Shown here in pieces: positions 36,624 through 49,930 of a stretch of 64,000 nt of DNA. The notes beneath the pieces were generated by a model that worked only from the letters and a program-made list of their open reading frames with translations, was not told the DNA's origin and searched no databases. How positions within the stretch are numbered: the first letter of the stretch is position 1; the number at the start of each line of letters is the position of its first letter. The position numbers were made by a program, and so were the translations under genes. The DNA lies in contig VZRS01001510.1 in assembly GCA_013398055.1 (NCBI GenBank), positions 473,656-537,655 on the forward strand, written 5' to 3'. Source of the DNA: Ifrita kowaldi (lineage: Eukaryota; Chordata; Aves; Passeriformes; Cinclosomatidae).

Positions 36624-39401
36624 AACATCTGTGAATTTGAGACTAATGAAGAAAAGAGTACAACATCTAAAATGGATAATGTTCCTTGACAGTTCTCTTT
36701 TAGAAAATGTTTGCCCTGGTAATATCAGTTTATATGGGAATGCTACAGTGATTCTTGGTACTGGCATGAGTTCTGTGTTGTGTGTTTTTATGGGAAGCTG
36801 AGGTTCTGCTTACTTGTAAGATATAGGTTACATTTTTGTTCTACAATGGCCTGTTGAGGCTGCAGCCACCACAGCAGGATAACAATATACTGCCTGGATT
36901 GAACCAACTCCTTATCACCACCTAGATCCAAATATGAAACTGTACCTGGTATTACAGCACCTGCTGTTCCTGGCATGACACCTAAACACAAGGCACAGAG
37001 GTGCCAGAGCTTTGCTAGGAGGCCACCTAAGCCAGCTGATAGGAGATCTCAAGAAGGAGAATGCTGCCTTCTGGCCAAATAGGTACTTCTCCCTCCATGT
37101 CAGGCTCATTGGAATAAGTCATCTTCCTTTGACTAGGGAGCAGGAAAAATTCCTTGGTTGCTAGATAGTGCACTTTTTTGAGAGGCCCAAGTTAGAGACC
37201 CGCTGTAGTAAATTTTTGTGTCGCCTACGTACAGAAAAACAGCTTTTATGAGAAAATGGAGGAGTGGTTAGTTCACTGTTCATCAAAAGCCGGTGGCCTG
37301 AATATGCTCCTAAGGGTTAGTTGTTGTAAATCACCATTGGAAAGGATATTAATAAATGTGTGTCACGCTCATCAGAGGCCTATTCTCTTCTGCTTTGCTG
37401 CATTTAAGGGTTGGTCTGTCAGATATGTTCTAGTAGGTAAAATGGGCAGCTGCTGTTGTTAAACTGTCCTAAGGTAAAATCTTTGAGTGCATTGAGAAGC
37501 ACCAACACCAGAAATTTACTTCCTTGGGATTGAGACCTTCTGGTGCTCAGCAGATTGCAGGTTTGGAGAATTGTTAGGTTTTTTATTCCTTTATCAGTTA
37601 GTTCCTTCACAAACCATCTCTATGTAAACAAATATAATTAAAAAAAAAATCTGTCTTATTGAATTTTACTGGTTCAATTTTTCCATCAGTCTCACTAAGA
37701 GTACAAATACTGCACATGGAGCTTGCTCATGTGCACCGGAGACAATTTACTGAAAGTCTCACTGAAGTTGTGGATTAAGAACTTTAAAGGATTTTGCCCA
37801 ACATTCCATCACGCATTGCTAATGGATGCTATATGTACAAATCCAAAAACAGGTGACAAATTGCAGGTTATGGGTGAAACTGTTAGATTGCAAATCAGTG
37901 ATCTGGACTGCAGCCTACAATTTTTAGTGCAGTTTTGAAAGGGGCACCATAGCTATGACATCTCAGCAGCAGACTAGAGAAGAGACTGTAATTCAGAGCC
38001 GTGCTTACACTCCTGTTTCTTCTTTACTTCCCTTTTAGTCTCAGGTCTGTTGGCTGGTGTACAGAAAGGAAAGTAGAGCTATTCTGCAGCTCTTGTCCAT
38101 TGCAAGGGATCCCTCATGTGCTGTAACATGAGAGTGCCTTTCTAGCACCCCTCAGTCACTTCCCTGGCCCGCTGGCTCCTGGCCTCTTTGCTCAGGCAGG
38201 GCTGGGGAAGGCGGGGTCTGGAACAGGACAGCGTGAGAAGCTGCCTGAGCACAGAAGGTGGGTGATGATCTATTTCTAGGGTGTGACGTAGGTATTGGCA
38301 GATTTCAAACGTCACCCATTGCTGTCCTGCATCCATTTGGAGATACGCTGACTCCAGCACACGCTGCAGTGTATCCAGCCCTAGGAGCCTGGTGGGGACT
38401 TGCACCACATGCTTATTTAATGACACGCATTTGTTTCATGTCTGTAGAGAAAGTTGCTGGGCAAAAAAAAGCCTCTTTGTGAATTGTGCTTTTTTTTTTC
38501 CTCTCTTTTTTTAAATTTTCTTTTCTTTTTTTCCCCCCTGAAGTGATACCCATTTTGTTAGGAAAGGATCCTTGAAAAGCGTATTGTTCTGTGATTATAT
38601 GTCCACATCTATGCAGTAACTTAGTATTTCAGAATATAGCATATATTTTTTACACTTTCCTTTAATGCTTTCCTTTTTTCAGCTGAACTAGTGTCATTTC
38701 TTGGTTTAGATATTATTCTGTTGGTAATCCAGTGCCAGAAATTTTTGATGGTTGCCTTGGGAAAAACAGCTATTTAACTCAGTATATAAGGCAATAAGGA
38801 TTTTTATTTTATTTTCCATTTTTTGTATTCTGATAGCTCATCGCTGTGGAATATAAAGTATTTCCCAATATTTCCCATATTAATACACAGGTGAAAAGAA
38901 CAGAAAAATGGTTGGTTGTTTTCATTATAATCTTATCTATCTATACTAAAAATATGGCAATGCCAGTTCACCCTTTGACACCTAGAAGCTATTGATTTAC
39001 CACTGATGTATGTGGAAAAAAAAGTGGCTGCAGTTTGGAGGGCAAACAGAACAGGCCATTCTAGCTACTGGCAATACAAAATACTTGAAAGATATTAATT
39101 GAAATACCATGATTATATTTAGAGTTCAAAGGACATTATCTTGCACTGGTGGAATGAAACTCAAACTAAAGCTCTGAGGACATTTTAATCCCTTTGCTGG
39201 TTATAATATTAGCAGGGTTCAAGGAATTTTTTGTTTAATATTGAAGAAATTGAGTGTATTAAAAATTATTTGAATACGTTAAGTATTGATTCCTGTAGCC
39301 ATAATATGGGACTAACACTTTGCTGCAGTCTTAAGAATTCAAGTAACCATGCACCTCATGCTCATGAGAATTACAGCATCACACACTTTTGTAAGAAAAT
39401 G
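36624..39401. other. Non-coding stretch with a long pyrimidine tract
   Basis: No gene was recognised. At 38489-38539 there is an almost pure T/C run interrupted only by a short AAA. Slightly G+C-richer sequence at 38140-38420 opens chance frames on both strands. Confidence 0.45.
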
Positions 39402-39431
39402 GCTAAAAATAAAGTTGCTAAAAATAAAGTT
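39402..39431 (+). repeat. Perfect 15-bp tandem duplication
   Basis: GCTAAAAATAAAGTT is repeated twice in a row, followed by a degenerate partial third unit. Confidence 0.92.
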
Positions 39432-41744
39432 AATAAAAATGTGATTGTATCTAGTCTGTAGAATGATAAAGGGTACTGAGTAGCTGGGCACTAGTTACTT
39501 TAGAGAAAGGTAGTTATTTGCACTAGAAGTGAAAGGAATCAACAATCTCTGAATAAGATTAGAAAGGAGTTATGCCTCCACTGCAGTTGATACATTCAGG
39601 TCTAGCAAATATAGCCTGCCTTTTAAACTAGGACAACAAAAGCTCCCAAAAATGCAGAGGGAAAAAAATGTTAAAATTGCTAGCAATATACAAGCCTATC
39701 ACTGTGTATTTTAGAAACCTACAAAACTTAATTTGTTTCTCAAAAGATAACAGATTTTTCATCAGGTTCCTGGAAAGGTGCCATTTAGGAGTCCACGTGC
39801 TCTTTTTGCCTCTTTATATAAGAAAAATAATTAAATATTTTTCTTTCCTTCCCCATCCCATCCAGAATAGTTCATAATTTCATTGAGTAAAATATGGTAA
39901 TGTCTGTGCCAACTTGAAAAAAATCCAATTTTAACATAACCTTTTTTTTTTAATTATTTCTATGATATAGTAGTTTGCTTTTGTTTTTAGCTTTTGTTGC
40001 TGTGTTTTTTTTTTATTATTACTATTTCTTTGTTTCATATGGGCCTGCCATAAAATTTGGAAATGTGTGAACTAGTCGTTCCAATTAAATGCCTTTTTTT
40101 CCCCCTTAATTGGGACATCAGTGTGGATATGGCTACCACTTAAATAGCAAGTAGACCGATCGATAGCTTCTCTGTAGGGTTCACAACCAGATGGTGGCAA
40201 ATACCACTTCACTCAGACTTCAATAGCTAATCTGTTTCCAATGCCTTGGGATGCATTTTTCAGTGAGCAAAAGATGTTCATACTGTGATTGAAAAGAGAT
40301 GAAATGCCCTGGCTGAATCAGATGGCTATTTTTTAACATTTCAAGACTCCCCTACCCAGAAAACAATACCAGCATGTACCAGGCCAGATACAGTTCTTAT
40401 GAGAGCTGCCTCTCACATACACTGTATCCCTTATTTTGCAGAGGTAAAACGGATTTCACTGGCAATTTGAGATGGGGTTGCTACTGCCTCACAAGAAAAC
40501 ATGCTACTACCTTTCCTAAAAAGTCACAAAAATAAAAGTAGAGTGTATCTAAAACGAGGCAGTTATTAAGTGGAGAAATACAGTGTGAATTCTTAATCCA
40601 GAAAGCAAGGAAATTTTCAGCAATTTGCAGACAATCATATTATCTCAGGCTTGTGTTCTCTGAAAAATTTGCTTATATACTGGGTACTACATGTTAAAGA
40701 GAGAGTGATATGCTGATGCATGTTGAGTTACTGCTCGGTTCTTTCGGTTAATGTCCTTCTTGTTTGCTTTCCCTAATGAACACAAGACATTGCAGGATGC
40801 TCAGTATTGCCCAAGACTACATAAATTACTGAAAATCTCAGTCTGGGAGATCTAGAAATTGACACAAAATTGTTCTTCTATAAATAGGGTCTGGGAACAA
40901 AAGTGATACAAATAGAAACTTACAACTTTGCTTAGAAAAAAAGTCAATTTATAGTCAATGAAATGTTTACTTTATTGAAAGGGTTTAACTGCTGAGGCAG
41001 AGCAGAACACCAAATTACCTTGAGCATTTACCATTGCAGACTTTCCTGAAAGGTTGCTACAAACTAAACAGGAGTTTCCTCCTGCTTTTCTGCTAATGTC
41101 TGCAAGAAACTAAGTCATCATTTGGAGGAAGGACTCGCAAAAACAATTGGTGTAAGTGCATTTAATTTGAAGTGCAATTTCAAATAACAACTTGCAGCTT
41201 TTTCAAAAGCATTTTCTTACCTTAGAATGGACAGTGTTTTACTGTTCTGACAACTGGACCAGTTACTTGCAATGTACATTAACAATTTAGATAGCAAAAG
41301 TGTAGTGTTCCCAGGCAGACTTTTAATGGAAAATGAAATGTTCTACTTGGCCAAGCTTTGGAGGAAGTGTATCAGTTTTGGCAGGCTGTTACCATCAAAG
41401 AAAATTGAGCCAGTACACAGAGAAAGAATTGGGGCAAATATAACTTATGATTGCTATTGCAATGCTTTCCATTTGTCTCTTTGGTTTAATGATTTGTCAA
41501 ATTTAAGAGTTATTTTCCTTTTCATCCACACGTGGTTTTAAAGGTATGTGTGATAGTGACTGCATGTCTTGCGCAGCCACAACTTTTGTGACAATGTATG
41601 AATACAGTGGGATGAGGTTGTTATTCAACAAAAAAAGTCTTACACATATTCATTGACACATTTTAGACCATTTTGAGCCTGTTCCATTCAATGTGTTATT
41701 GATTGTGGTAATTTCTCCTGTTTGCAAGTATAAATTGAATCAAG
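39432..41744. other. Non-coding stretch
   Basis: T-rich runs occur at 39941-40020. An 89-codon plus frame at 41272-41541 has no splice or start context. At 40188-40200 CCAGATGGTGGCA is a weak CTCF-like word with two core mismatches. Confidence 0.45.
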
Positions 41745-41802
41745 GGCTGTTTCATATTTTCCACTGAACCATTGGCTGTTTCATATTGTCCATTGAAAGA
41801 TG
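41745..41802 (+). repeat. Imperfect 29-bp tandem duplication
   Basis: GGCTGTTTCATATTTTCCAC and the nine bases after it are repeated at 41774-41802 with several substitutions. It is an older local duplication than the perfect ones elsewhere. Confidence 0.88.
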
Positions 41803-42339
41803 GTTAGTACCTCAAGTTTGATAATGTTAACAACTTTATCTGAAAAACAAATATTTTTTCTTCAATTTTGATAGGAAAAAAATTTCCAGCAAAAAGATAA
41901 GGTTAAGTGCTTTAACTTTATTGCAGTCTCAGAGGCAGTCCACTTGAAGAATGAACACTGATTTCCTCATCATGTTGGAGCTATAAGCTTGAATGATCCC
42001 TTAGAGTAAGAGCTGAGCCAAAACACTGGACTATTCATGTGAAACAGCTTAACAATGCATATTAACAGGATGCATTTTGTTTCTTAATCTAAGTAATGCA
42101 GTGAGGAAGAAATACATCATGGCTTGGGAAATAGTTTATCCTTAGTGTCCTGAAGCCATGATAAAACTCTGCACTCCCAAGACTTTGTCAAGAATCCATT
42201 ACATTATGTTATGCCATCATTTCCTCTGTGTATGGTATTTATTCTACCTACCTCTAAAAACATTTTAAAGACAGAAAATGTGTCTCAGTGCTAAGTGTCT
42301 CCTTCTGCTTGAAGACATTGACTTGCTTCCTATTTTGCC

Positions 42340-42405
42340 TCAGATTTGCTGTTTGATCTTAGGAAAGTCGTTTAGGCTCTTTGGTCTTTCTTTTTAGCAG
42401 GTCCT
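42340..42405 (+). mobile_element. Possible MIR/CORE-SINE remnant
   Basis: The order GCTGTTTGATCTTAGGAAAG, then TCGTTTAGGCTCTTTGGTCT, follows the central part of MIR-type SINEs (transition from a GTGACCTTGGGCAAGT-like segment to the CTCT segment). It is heavily diverged and short, so the assignment is tentative. Confidence 0.35.
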
Positions 42406-43876
42406 GAGTCCCATGAGGCAATAAAAGATGTTTGCACTTAGTGCTCGGAACCGCAACCAGAGGCACCTTTATCATGCTGCATGTGTAAACCTTGTCTCGG
42501 CCCTTGAGTTGTCACTGGAGCTATGTACCCACCAAAGCCTAGAGCAGGAAATCTGAATATGCCCTTCTCTACTTACTCCTGCTTTAGAAGGTCTTCATCT
42601 TTGCACCAGCAAAGTAGCAAGAAAAATATATGGATTTGTTTCTTTGTTTGTTGTCTATTTCCTTATAAATTAAAGCTGTCTTGGGAAAGCTTTTCTGTCA
42701 GAAGGGAAAAGAAATTGTAACCAATATATTGAAAATGCTTCTAAACCTGATCTCTGCAAAAGAGTACCTGAGAATAAACTCCAGTGTCATCTGCCCTTAC
42801 TGAGCAAGTAACAGTGTTAGGCTGTCTCCTTTTTCTGATAACAGAAATGTCTTGTTTCCAAATCCACAAAAAAGAAGTACTACTACTGGGAGAATGCATT
42901 TCTTTCAGGTTGGGTTTTGTAGACAGGGGAGCAGTTATTGGCATGGAGTAGCTGAAAAAAATTGAAGACGAGATGAATAATGAGGCAGAATGTGCAGGAT
43001 ACAGCAATTGTGGAGTTTTCTGTGTATTTTTGTAATATTAGCTGAATATTAATATCTCATGTATTTCTCTATGGTTGAGAAATGCTTCTTGTTGAAGACA
43101 TGGCAGCATTACCTGTTATATGGATATCACTGGTACATATATTAATTAGTGTATAGCCACTCTAAGAATTGTTTCTAAAGATATGTTTTGATTGTCTTTT
43201 AGTCATGCTATCCAGTCAGTAAGTAGCTGTCTCTTCCTACTTTTAAATGACTAGATCAAATGACTAGATTAAGCATTGCCATTCTAATGATAATGCAATT
43301 TTTGTACATATACTTTTGCAAATTTTCGTTCAGAGAGTGTCATAAGAAACTTTTCTAACATTTCCCCTGAATCTGCTTCTGAAATACATTAGTGTGAAAA
43401 AGATGGGGCAGCAGATTAATTAGTGAGTAAGTGAACCAGTTAATTAATATTACAATTAAATCTGCCTGAGGTATGCTTATAGCATCCTTGGCACTTTTCA
43501 AGTAATGAAAAAGTGTTTGCTGTCTCCCTCCTTCTCAAAGCTCCACTGAAAATGTGGCTTGTCTGAAACAATGCTTCTGTGAAGCTGGTCAGAATGAGGT
43601 ACATGAACGAGTTGTCATGAGGTCAGAATTATTTTGTGTCCTCTGACAGGGCTATTCTACTCTTCACAGGACTGAAATAGAATAGAAAATTTGTAATTAT
43701 GTACAATATGCTGCCAAAAGATCAACTTTGTTGCTTTTGGCAATCACTAATGATTTTTTTATTTTGCAAGAGCAGCATAATGTGTTATTTCTGCCCCCAT
43801 TTTTCATAAAAAGTTAATTTGCATACATTTCTGCAAGAGTGAACCATGTTACTATGGGAAAAAAAAGGCTCTAAGA
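42406..43876. other. Non-coding stretch
   Basis: A 13-base word, AATGACTAGATCA, is nearly repeated at 43246-43272. No gene was found. Confidence 0.45.
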
Positions 43877-43928
43877 ATAGTCTGAAACAGAGAGGATTTA
43901 CCATAGTCTGAAACAGAGACGATTTATC
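43877..43928 (+). repeat. 26-bp tandem duplication with two mismatches
   Basis: ATAGTCTGAAACAGAGAGGA and the next six bases recur at 43903-43928 with two substitutions. Confidence 0.92.
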
Positions 43929-44344
43929 ATAAGTAAAAAACAGAAGAGAAAAGATGAAATAAAGTCACATAACATGTTTCAGACCCAACCATTCATGCTA
44001 TATGAAGACTATGTTTTCCTCTGATGGTAAATCAGGATCCTGTTTTGTGTGTCTGGTCATCACAATGGGGGCTAAATCCACATTGATGAGCGAGGATCAG
44101 TACTGAGCTCTGAACATATGCTCCCCACAGCTGGTGAGTCCCCAGAGTAGTCCCCAAGCTCCATGTCTAGCACAACTTGACCCTGGAATTTACTGAGGCC
44201 AGGTAAGCAATGCATTAAAAAGAGTGCTTGGATTGCTCTCCCAAAAATAGTCACTTCAAGCTCTGGACTGGGAGCAGCCACCTTCCTACCTCTGAAGTTC
44301 AACACCTTATTCAGATTCCGTGGTGGACGCACATACCTTGGGAG

Positions 44345-44360
44345 GCAGCAGCAGCAGCAG
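44345..44360 (+). repeat. Short CAG/GCA trinucleotide run
   Basis: This is a run of five GCA units plus one base, inside a locally G+C-richer stretch. A frame is open on both strands here, but I see no gene. A T/G-rich simple stretch follows at 44705-44740. Confidence 0.85.
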
Positions 44361-44769
44361 GAATCCCTCCTGGTGCTGTACTGATGGTAACCATACTCTG
44401 CATTTCCTGCCAGGGTCAGAGCCTTATCTTTGCTTCTGATCATGCAGAAGGATTTAAGCTGAGCTCAAAGAGCTTGCAATCAACTTTATTTATTTATTTG
44501 TTTGTTTATCTATCTTAAATCTAAAGCTGAATGCAATGAGCTGGAGTGAAAAACACTGGAGAAGGAGAGAGGGGCAGGGAGGGAGAACAATGGGATTGGC
44601 AGCATTGGGAAGGTTACAGAATTTCACACCTACCAATGACAGTGTAAATGAAGATACCCACTTCGGCTGTTCATTTGAGAAACGGGGTAAAGGAAGTAAA
44701 TCATGTTTTGTTTTGTGTGTTTGTTGTTTGTTTGTTTTAAACAGAAGCAAATACATTAGGTCTTTCTGT

Positions 44770-45110
44770 TGGTATTGGTCAATGCCCAGATAGAGATTTG
44801 TGAAGCACATTGATGATCCTGCCAACCAGCACAGTCTGGTCCAGCACACATTGTCCCACTGATGTGGTTTGGGAGAGGTCCCAGGACTGCAGCATGCCCA
44901 CCCAGGAGCCCTGTCCAGGTGTGCTGCGATGCTGCCATATCACAACTGCATCTACCTCCATCCAGGGTTGTCTGCCCGGGAGCTTCAGGGCTGCAGTATC
45001 TGCCTAACTCTTGGACCTGTACCTGTGGCCAGGCAGGAACTTGATTGGGGTTTTACAGCTGGAGTCTGAGCCCCTCTGCTCTCCAAACAGTAAAGAGATC
45101 CTGCTCACGA
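44770..45110. other. G+C-rich patch, origin unclear
   Basis: Like the one at 34.4-34.9 kb, it has edges against AT-rich DNA and opens several overlapping frames of 60-66 codons on both strands. No domain or repeat consensus was recognised. Confidence 0.25.
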
Positions 45111-46459
45111 AATCTGATACCAAATTTTCCCTTCTTTCTTACATTCCTCACGATAATTATGTAAAAAGGATAAGCGGATGTATTAATGTGTGTCTTAAAC
45201 CATTCTAAAACCATAATCATGTTTATTTGCAAGTCTTTTGCCAGAGAGGGTAGCTGTACTCCATATGAATGTCTAAAGTATAGATACAAACAACTGGGTA
45301 GAGCAAGACTGAACCTGACTCAACTAATCTCCCTCAGCTGCATCTAAGGGCCAGAATTGTTGCCAGAATGATGTGCAAGTCACAAGAGAACTAGAGGCAG
45401 CTACATAAAAAGAGATTAAGAAGACCAAGATACAAAAGACCAAAATACAAATATATAAAAATATATGAGTAATTTAAAAAACTATTTTAAAATACCCTTG
45501 AAATTTATATACAAAATTTTAATTGTCTACTTACAGCCTGAATGTGACTCCAGGACATTTCCCCACTGTTTAATCCTGCGATCCAGCTCATTTTCCCCTT
45601 GCTGATCCCTTTCTCTTCCCACTGGGGACTAGACCAGCAGAACAAAACAGCTTGACTTTGAAATGATGATCCAAGCACTGGTGAGTGCTTGGAATCCATA
45701 TTTTAGCAAGGCTTTCCCCCAGCACCCCCTTTTTATCGGTATCCTAGAACCTGAAAGAGCCTGCAGAAAGAGGAGCAGGGCCTGCAGAAATAATTTCTGC
45801 TACCCACCATTTGTTATGTGAAATGACCTCTATGGGTATTTGCCCTGCCTGCCCTTGTCTGCTTCTTCTGCTTGCACTGCAAGGTCTTTAGGTCAGGAGA
45901 AAATCTTAGGCTGCTACCACATGATTTTTCTTACCCAAGTTTTCCACCTGCTCTAATAGAGATTTGCTTTTGAGTTAGGTTTTCCAGAACTCTGGGTATA
46001 AACAGATATATTCATAAAACTGATTTTCAGATTCCTTTTTTCTAGATTAATATAGGCTGAAAAGATTGATCCTTCTTCCTTAGTCAACCATCAGAGAAAG
46101 CAGGAACTGGTTGTTTGGAAACTGAATCCTCACAGTTTGCATTCAGCCCATTCTATTTCATGTTTTCCCACTACTTGACTATTGTTTCTTACATTTTAAC
46201 ACTATTTTGAAAGGAAATGCACAATTTATGACAAGGAAAAGTTGTGAATGACTGAATCAATGCCATCATTGATCTCACTGAGAGCAGAATCAAACACTCA
46301 GTCAAAATTAACACCTTGGAACATAATCCTACAGTCTTTATTCAGATTAAATCATTGTTGAAAACACTGGGGAATTTGGTGTAAGCCTTTCATTATCAGA
46401 AACCCAGATTTCCATTGCAAAAACCATTGCAAGACTGCTACTGGCAATTAAAATCTGCT
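45111..46459. other. Non-coding stretch
   Basis: AT-rich with an A/T-only region near 45430-45520. No gene, RNA or repeat family was recognised. Confidence 0.45.
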
Positions 46460-48135
46460 CTTTGCCTGGGATAAAGTCTTCATATAAATGGTTCAAATTG
46501 AACCTGGTTTAAATATATGTTTGGAGGGATGACGGCATTGAAAATAGGTTTGTTGATACATGTGTGTCTGATAAATTTCTGTGCTATGACAAAATAGTAC
46601 AGCTAGAATTTGTGCAAAATAAAATTCACAACAAAGACACCAGATCACTTTGGGGTTCAGTGTAGCCATATTTGATTTTCACATCCACCAGTTCATGAGA
46701 CATTAATAATTAACTTAAAGCATCTGGTAAATTATAAACTGTATCTTTTTCTTGTACATGCTCCAGAGGACGGGGTTTTTTTAATATTCAAGGTATTTTT
46801 GTTAATTATTCATTTACATTCTTGGAAGTATAATTGCATTACAAAAATCTGCAATGACAAAAAATCTTATTTGATCTAGATGAGAACGAAGTGGCTAGTC
46901 AGTTAAAAATAGGTTTTACTTAAACAACTGCTTTGAAATAAATATTTTTTTATTAACACAAACCATACAAAGGACCTAAATATCATTCCTCTCTTGTAAA
47001 TTACAAACTACTGCAACTACCTATATACATTCTACAACACCCTTAGTGTATGCATGCTGATGAGAAGCATTTTTGCAAAAAATACACTTTGCATATGACA
47101 TTTAAAGCAGTTGATTAAGGAAAAAGGTAATTAAAAGTTGATAGAAATGTTGGATTACCATTTATGCACTCTCTATGTTTTATAATTGCATTAGCGTTAT
47201 ACAAATGTATTCCACCATTTCTGCAAGCATTAGGAATGACTGACTGGATTATTTGGAGTGAAAATATTTTAAATTATCTCTGGAATCGTGTTTCTTAATA
47301 TGAAAGTCTAAATATTTTTAGAGGTAGTTTTATTTGTTGGTGTAGTGCACTTGCCAGCATAGAAATAGAACATGACTAAAGGGTATCTGTAAGAAAGACA
47401 TGGTCAGGTGTGTCCTGGTGCAGTGAATGCTAATATGACTTCAGTAGAAGCACATTATGCTTTTATTTCTGACTGTATACTGAATTATTTACACCTTCAA
47501 GGCAGCTGATTGAACTGCAGCATCAGTCAATTAGCAAATCAAAAATTTATATGATTCCAATTTAGCATGGAGTCCTTCTCTCTTTTTTTTTCTCTTTAGA
47601 TTTTCACCCTGACAGTGACAAATTACTCCTCTGCTGGCTGAGATTGGAAATTAAAAGCATTTAGAGCTGCTCATGCATTTATGCTAATGAGAACTTCTGA
47701 TATGATTTGCATGCAAAAGAGGACAATCTGAAAGCTCATCAGTTTTTCATGCTTCCGCATTTTGATGTAGTAGGATTTTTTCTGTTTTCTGCAGAGCAGA
47801 AAAATTTTTCTTGGGGAAACAATACTCTATGTGAACAAAAAGAGTTTTTCTTTTAAGTCAGAAAGTTCCCTTTTTTTTTTTACCCTCCAGATTCTTGTCA
47901 AATCATTTGCTTTGCTGTTTCAGAACTGCAGCCCACATTCATTAGCATTTTAGATGTTTATCAAAGGAACGATCCAGTATCTGCCATGCAAGATTATAGC
48001 TCAAGCTTCATTTTAAATTCAGCAAGAAAAAAAGACCCGAGGACAGATGAGAAGAGGGACGTGCACTCTGACAAGCTTCTTCACAGATACACCCGAATTA
48101 ATCCTATTTAGAGCAAAGTTTGATTAATCACCAGC
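46460..48135. promoter_or_regulatory. Extended conserved-looking non-coding region
   Basis: Two dense parts stand out, about 46480-46760 and 47480-47770. They are free of repeats and rich in homeodomain, octamer and TALE-like words (for example CATTAATAATTAACTTAAAG near 46702-46721 and CATGCATTTATGCTAATGAG near 47672-47691). The second contains the palindromic octamer listed next. The pattern fits a developmental enhancer cluster in a gene desert, but conservation could not be tested. Confidence 0.35.
47705..47718. promoter_or_regulatory. Palindromic octamer (POU-domain) motif
   Basis: The 12-bp palindrome TTTGCATGCAAA (47706-47717) overlaps ATTTGCAT on one strand and its mirror on the other, so two octamer half-sites share the centre. 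A further octamer-like ATGCTAAT lies about 20 bases upstream (47682-47689). Such an arrangement could bind a POU-factor dimer. Confidence 0.45.
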
Positions 48136-48439
48136 AGTGGTAGCTTAGTGAAGTTTAGTGAAATAGTTAACTCTGACAAATTTTGGGGACCTCTTTGGCA
48201 CAGCCTTTCTGGGATGCAAATAAAGAGGACAGGCGTACAAATGAGAGAGCAGATAACTTTTTTTTTTTTAAGCTTTTATTTAGTAAAGAGATTGTTGCCA
48301 TTTTTAGGCATTTAGTTTTGCTTTCCAATTTGTTATAACAAAAGACAATGTGGCAAGGAACATTCTGGAAGTAACAGAAAATACCAGTAATATCAGTGGT
48401 TGGTTTCTTTGGGGTTTTTTTTGGCAGTATACGGACTAA

Positions 48440-48965
48440 TATGTCCAGCTCTGGGACCCCAGCATAAGAAGGATGTGGACCTGCTGGAACAAGGTCAGAG
48501 GAGGCTACGAAGGTGATCAGAGGCTACTAAGGTGATCAGAGGCCTGGAGCACCTCTGCTATGAAGACAGGCTGAAAGAACTGAGGCTGTTCAGCCTGGAG
48601 AAGACAATGTTCCAGGCAGATCTTTTAGCAGCCTTCCAATACCTGAAGGGGACCTACAAGAAAGCTGGAGCAGGACTTTTTACAAGGGTATGTAGTGATA
48701 GGACAAGGGAGAATGGCTTTAGGCTGAAAGAGAGTAGGTTTAGAATAGGTAATAGGAAGACTTCACTATGGGGGTGATGAGGCACTGGAAGAGGTGGCCC
48801 AGGTAAGTTGTGGGTGCCCCATCCCTGGAGGTGTTCAAGGCCAGGCTGAATGGGGCTTTGGACAACCTGGTCTAGTGAAAGGTGTCCCTACCAATGGCAG
48901 GGGGTTTGGAATCTAGATGATCTTTAAGGTCCCTTCCAACACAAACCATTCTATGATTTTGTATA
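48440..48965 (+). mobile_element. CR1 LINE 3' fragment with ORF2 C-terminus
   Basis: About 525 bases match the 3' end of a CR1 element. Starting near ATGTCCAGCTCTGGGACCCC it runs through the C-terminal part of ORF2, and 48532-48777 is still open for 81 codons with the family-typical LFSLEK, AAFQYLKG and SDRTR segments. The 3' part has AAGGTCCCTTCCAACACAAA and ends in ATTCTATGATTTTGTA. It is 5'-truncated, as most CR1 copies are, and in sense orientation. The remaining reading frame closes at 48777, before the expected C-terminus, so it is inactive. Confidence 0.92.
48501..48538 (+). repeat. 19-bp tandem duplication inside the CR1 copy
   Basis: GAGGCTACGAAGGTGATCA at 48501-48519 is followed directly by the same unit with one change (48520-48538). 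CR1 elements normally carry this segment once, so the copy duplicated locally after or during insertion. Confidence 0.88.
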
Positions 48966-49930
48966 TTACAGGTAGTATAGTTAAAATAATTTACCATGTA
49001 AAAGGAGATAATAGTTTCCTGATTGTTTGCCGTGTTTGAAAAGGTTGATCAGGATATATCTGTGTCTTTTTGACTTCCTGTGAATGTACAGAGATTTTGT
49101 GTTGGAAGTTATTCTTTTTGATACTGGCAATATGAAAGACCCTAATTGTTTTCCTTCATTTATAAAAATTTTTGCTGTTATATTACTTGCTGAACATTAC
49201 CATAATCCATCAATTCTTTCAGCCCCCAAAAGCTACTATTTAGAGTTTTAATTGTGATTATTCCTTTGACCTTATCTTTCAGTTGATCAAATTCCAATGT
49301 ATTGTTTAGTAAAACAAAGGTAAAATACAAGTTATGTCTGTACATCTGAGTTAAAATTAAGAAATTAAATTCAGGTCGTAACATATTTAAACCATTCTTC
49401 CAGAATACCCTTTTACAATTTGAATCACTTTTTACCTGTAGGAGCGTACAGCAGCACTGAAGGCTGTCTGCATTTCAGAGGTGTTACAGAAGAGAATTTC
49501 ACTCAGTGACTTGGCTAGCATTGCAGTGAGATGCTTTACAACCACTCAAAGACTCTAACAACAGGTGTATACCATTTTTTAAACATCTCCTGTCTTTAGG
49601 CAATATTCTTGCTTCAGGTACCTGAAAATAAAATATCCATTTCTTCTACAGTTGAAGCAGTTCCCCTTTTTCTTTTACTGCATTGATCCCTGGTAGTATA
49701 TACCTTATTTCATCCCTTGATGAGAAAGAGAGGGGTCTGGTAGGGTAATCGTGGAAGGGGAAACAGTATGAAGTGTCAAGAAAGAAAACTAGGAGAGCAG
49801 GGGTCACGCAAGATCATAACTCAGCCTTACTTGTCCTCTTTGACCGGGAAGTTACGGTCCAATGGAAAGTGCAGATACAGTGGTACTCTTCCTGAAAAAC
49901 CCTGCTGAGATAATCTGTTGGAAAAAAAGA
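48966..49930. other. Non-coding spacer between two CR1 fragments
   Basis: AT-rich, and no gene or named repeat was recognised. Confidence 0.5.

Noticed and set aside
40188..40200. CCAGATGGTGGCA as a CTCF site
   Set aside because: Two mismatches fall in informative core positions, which is much weaker than the site at 35065.
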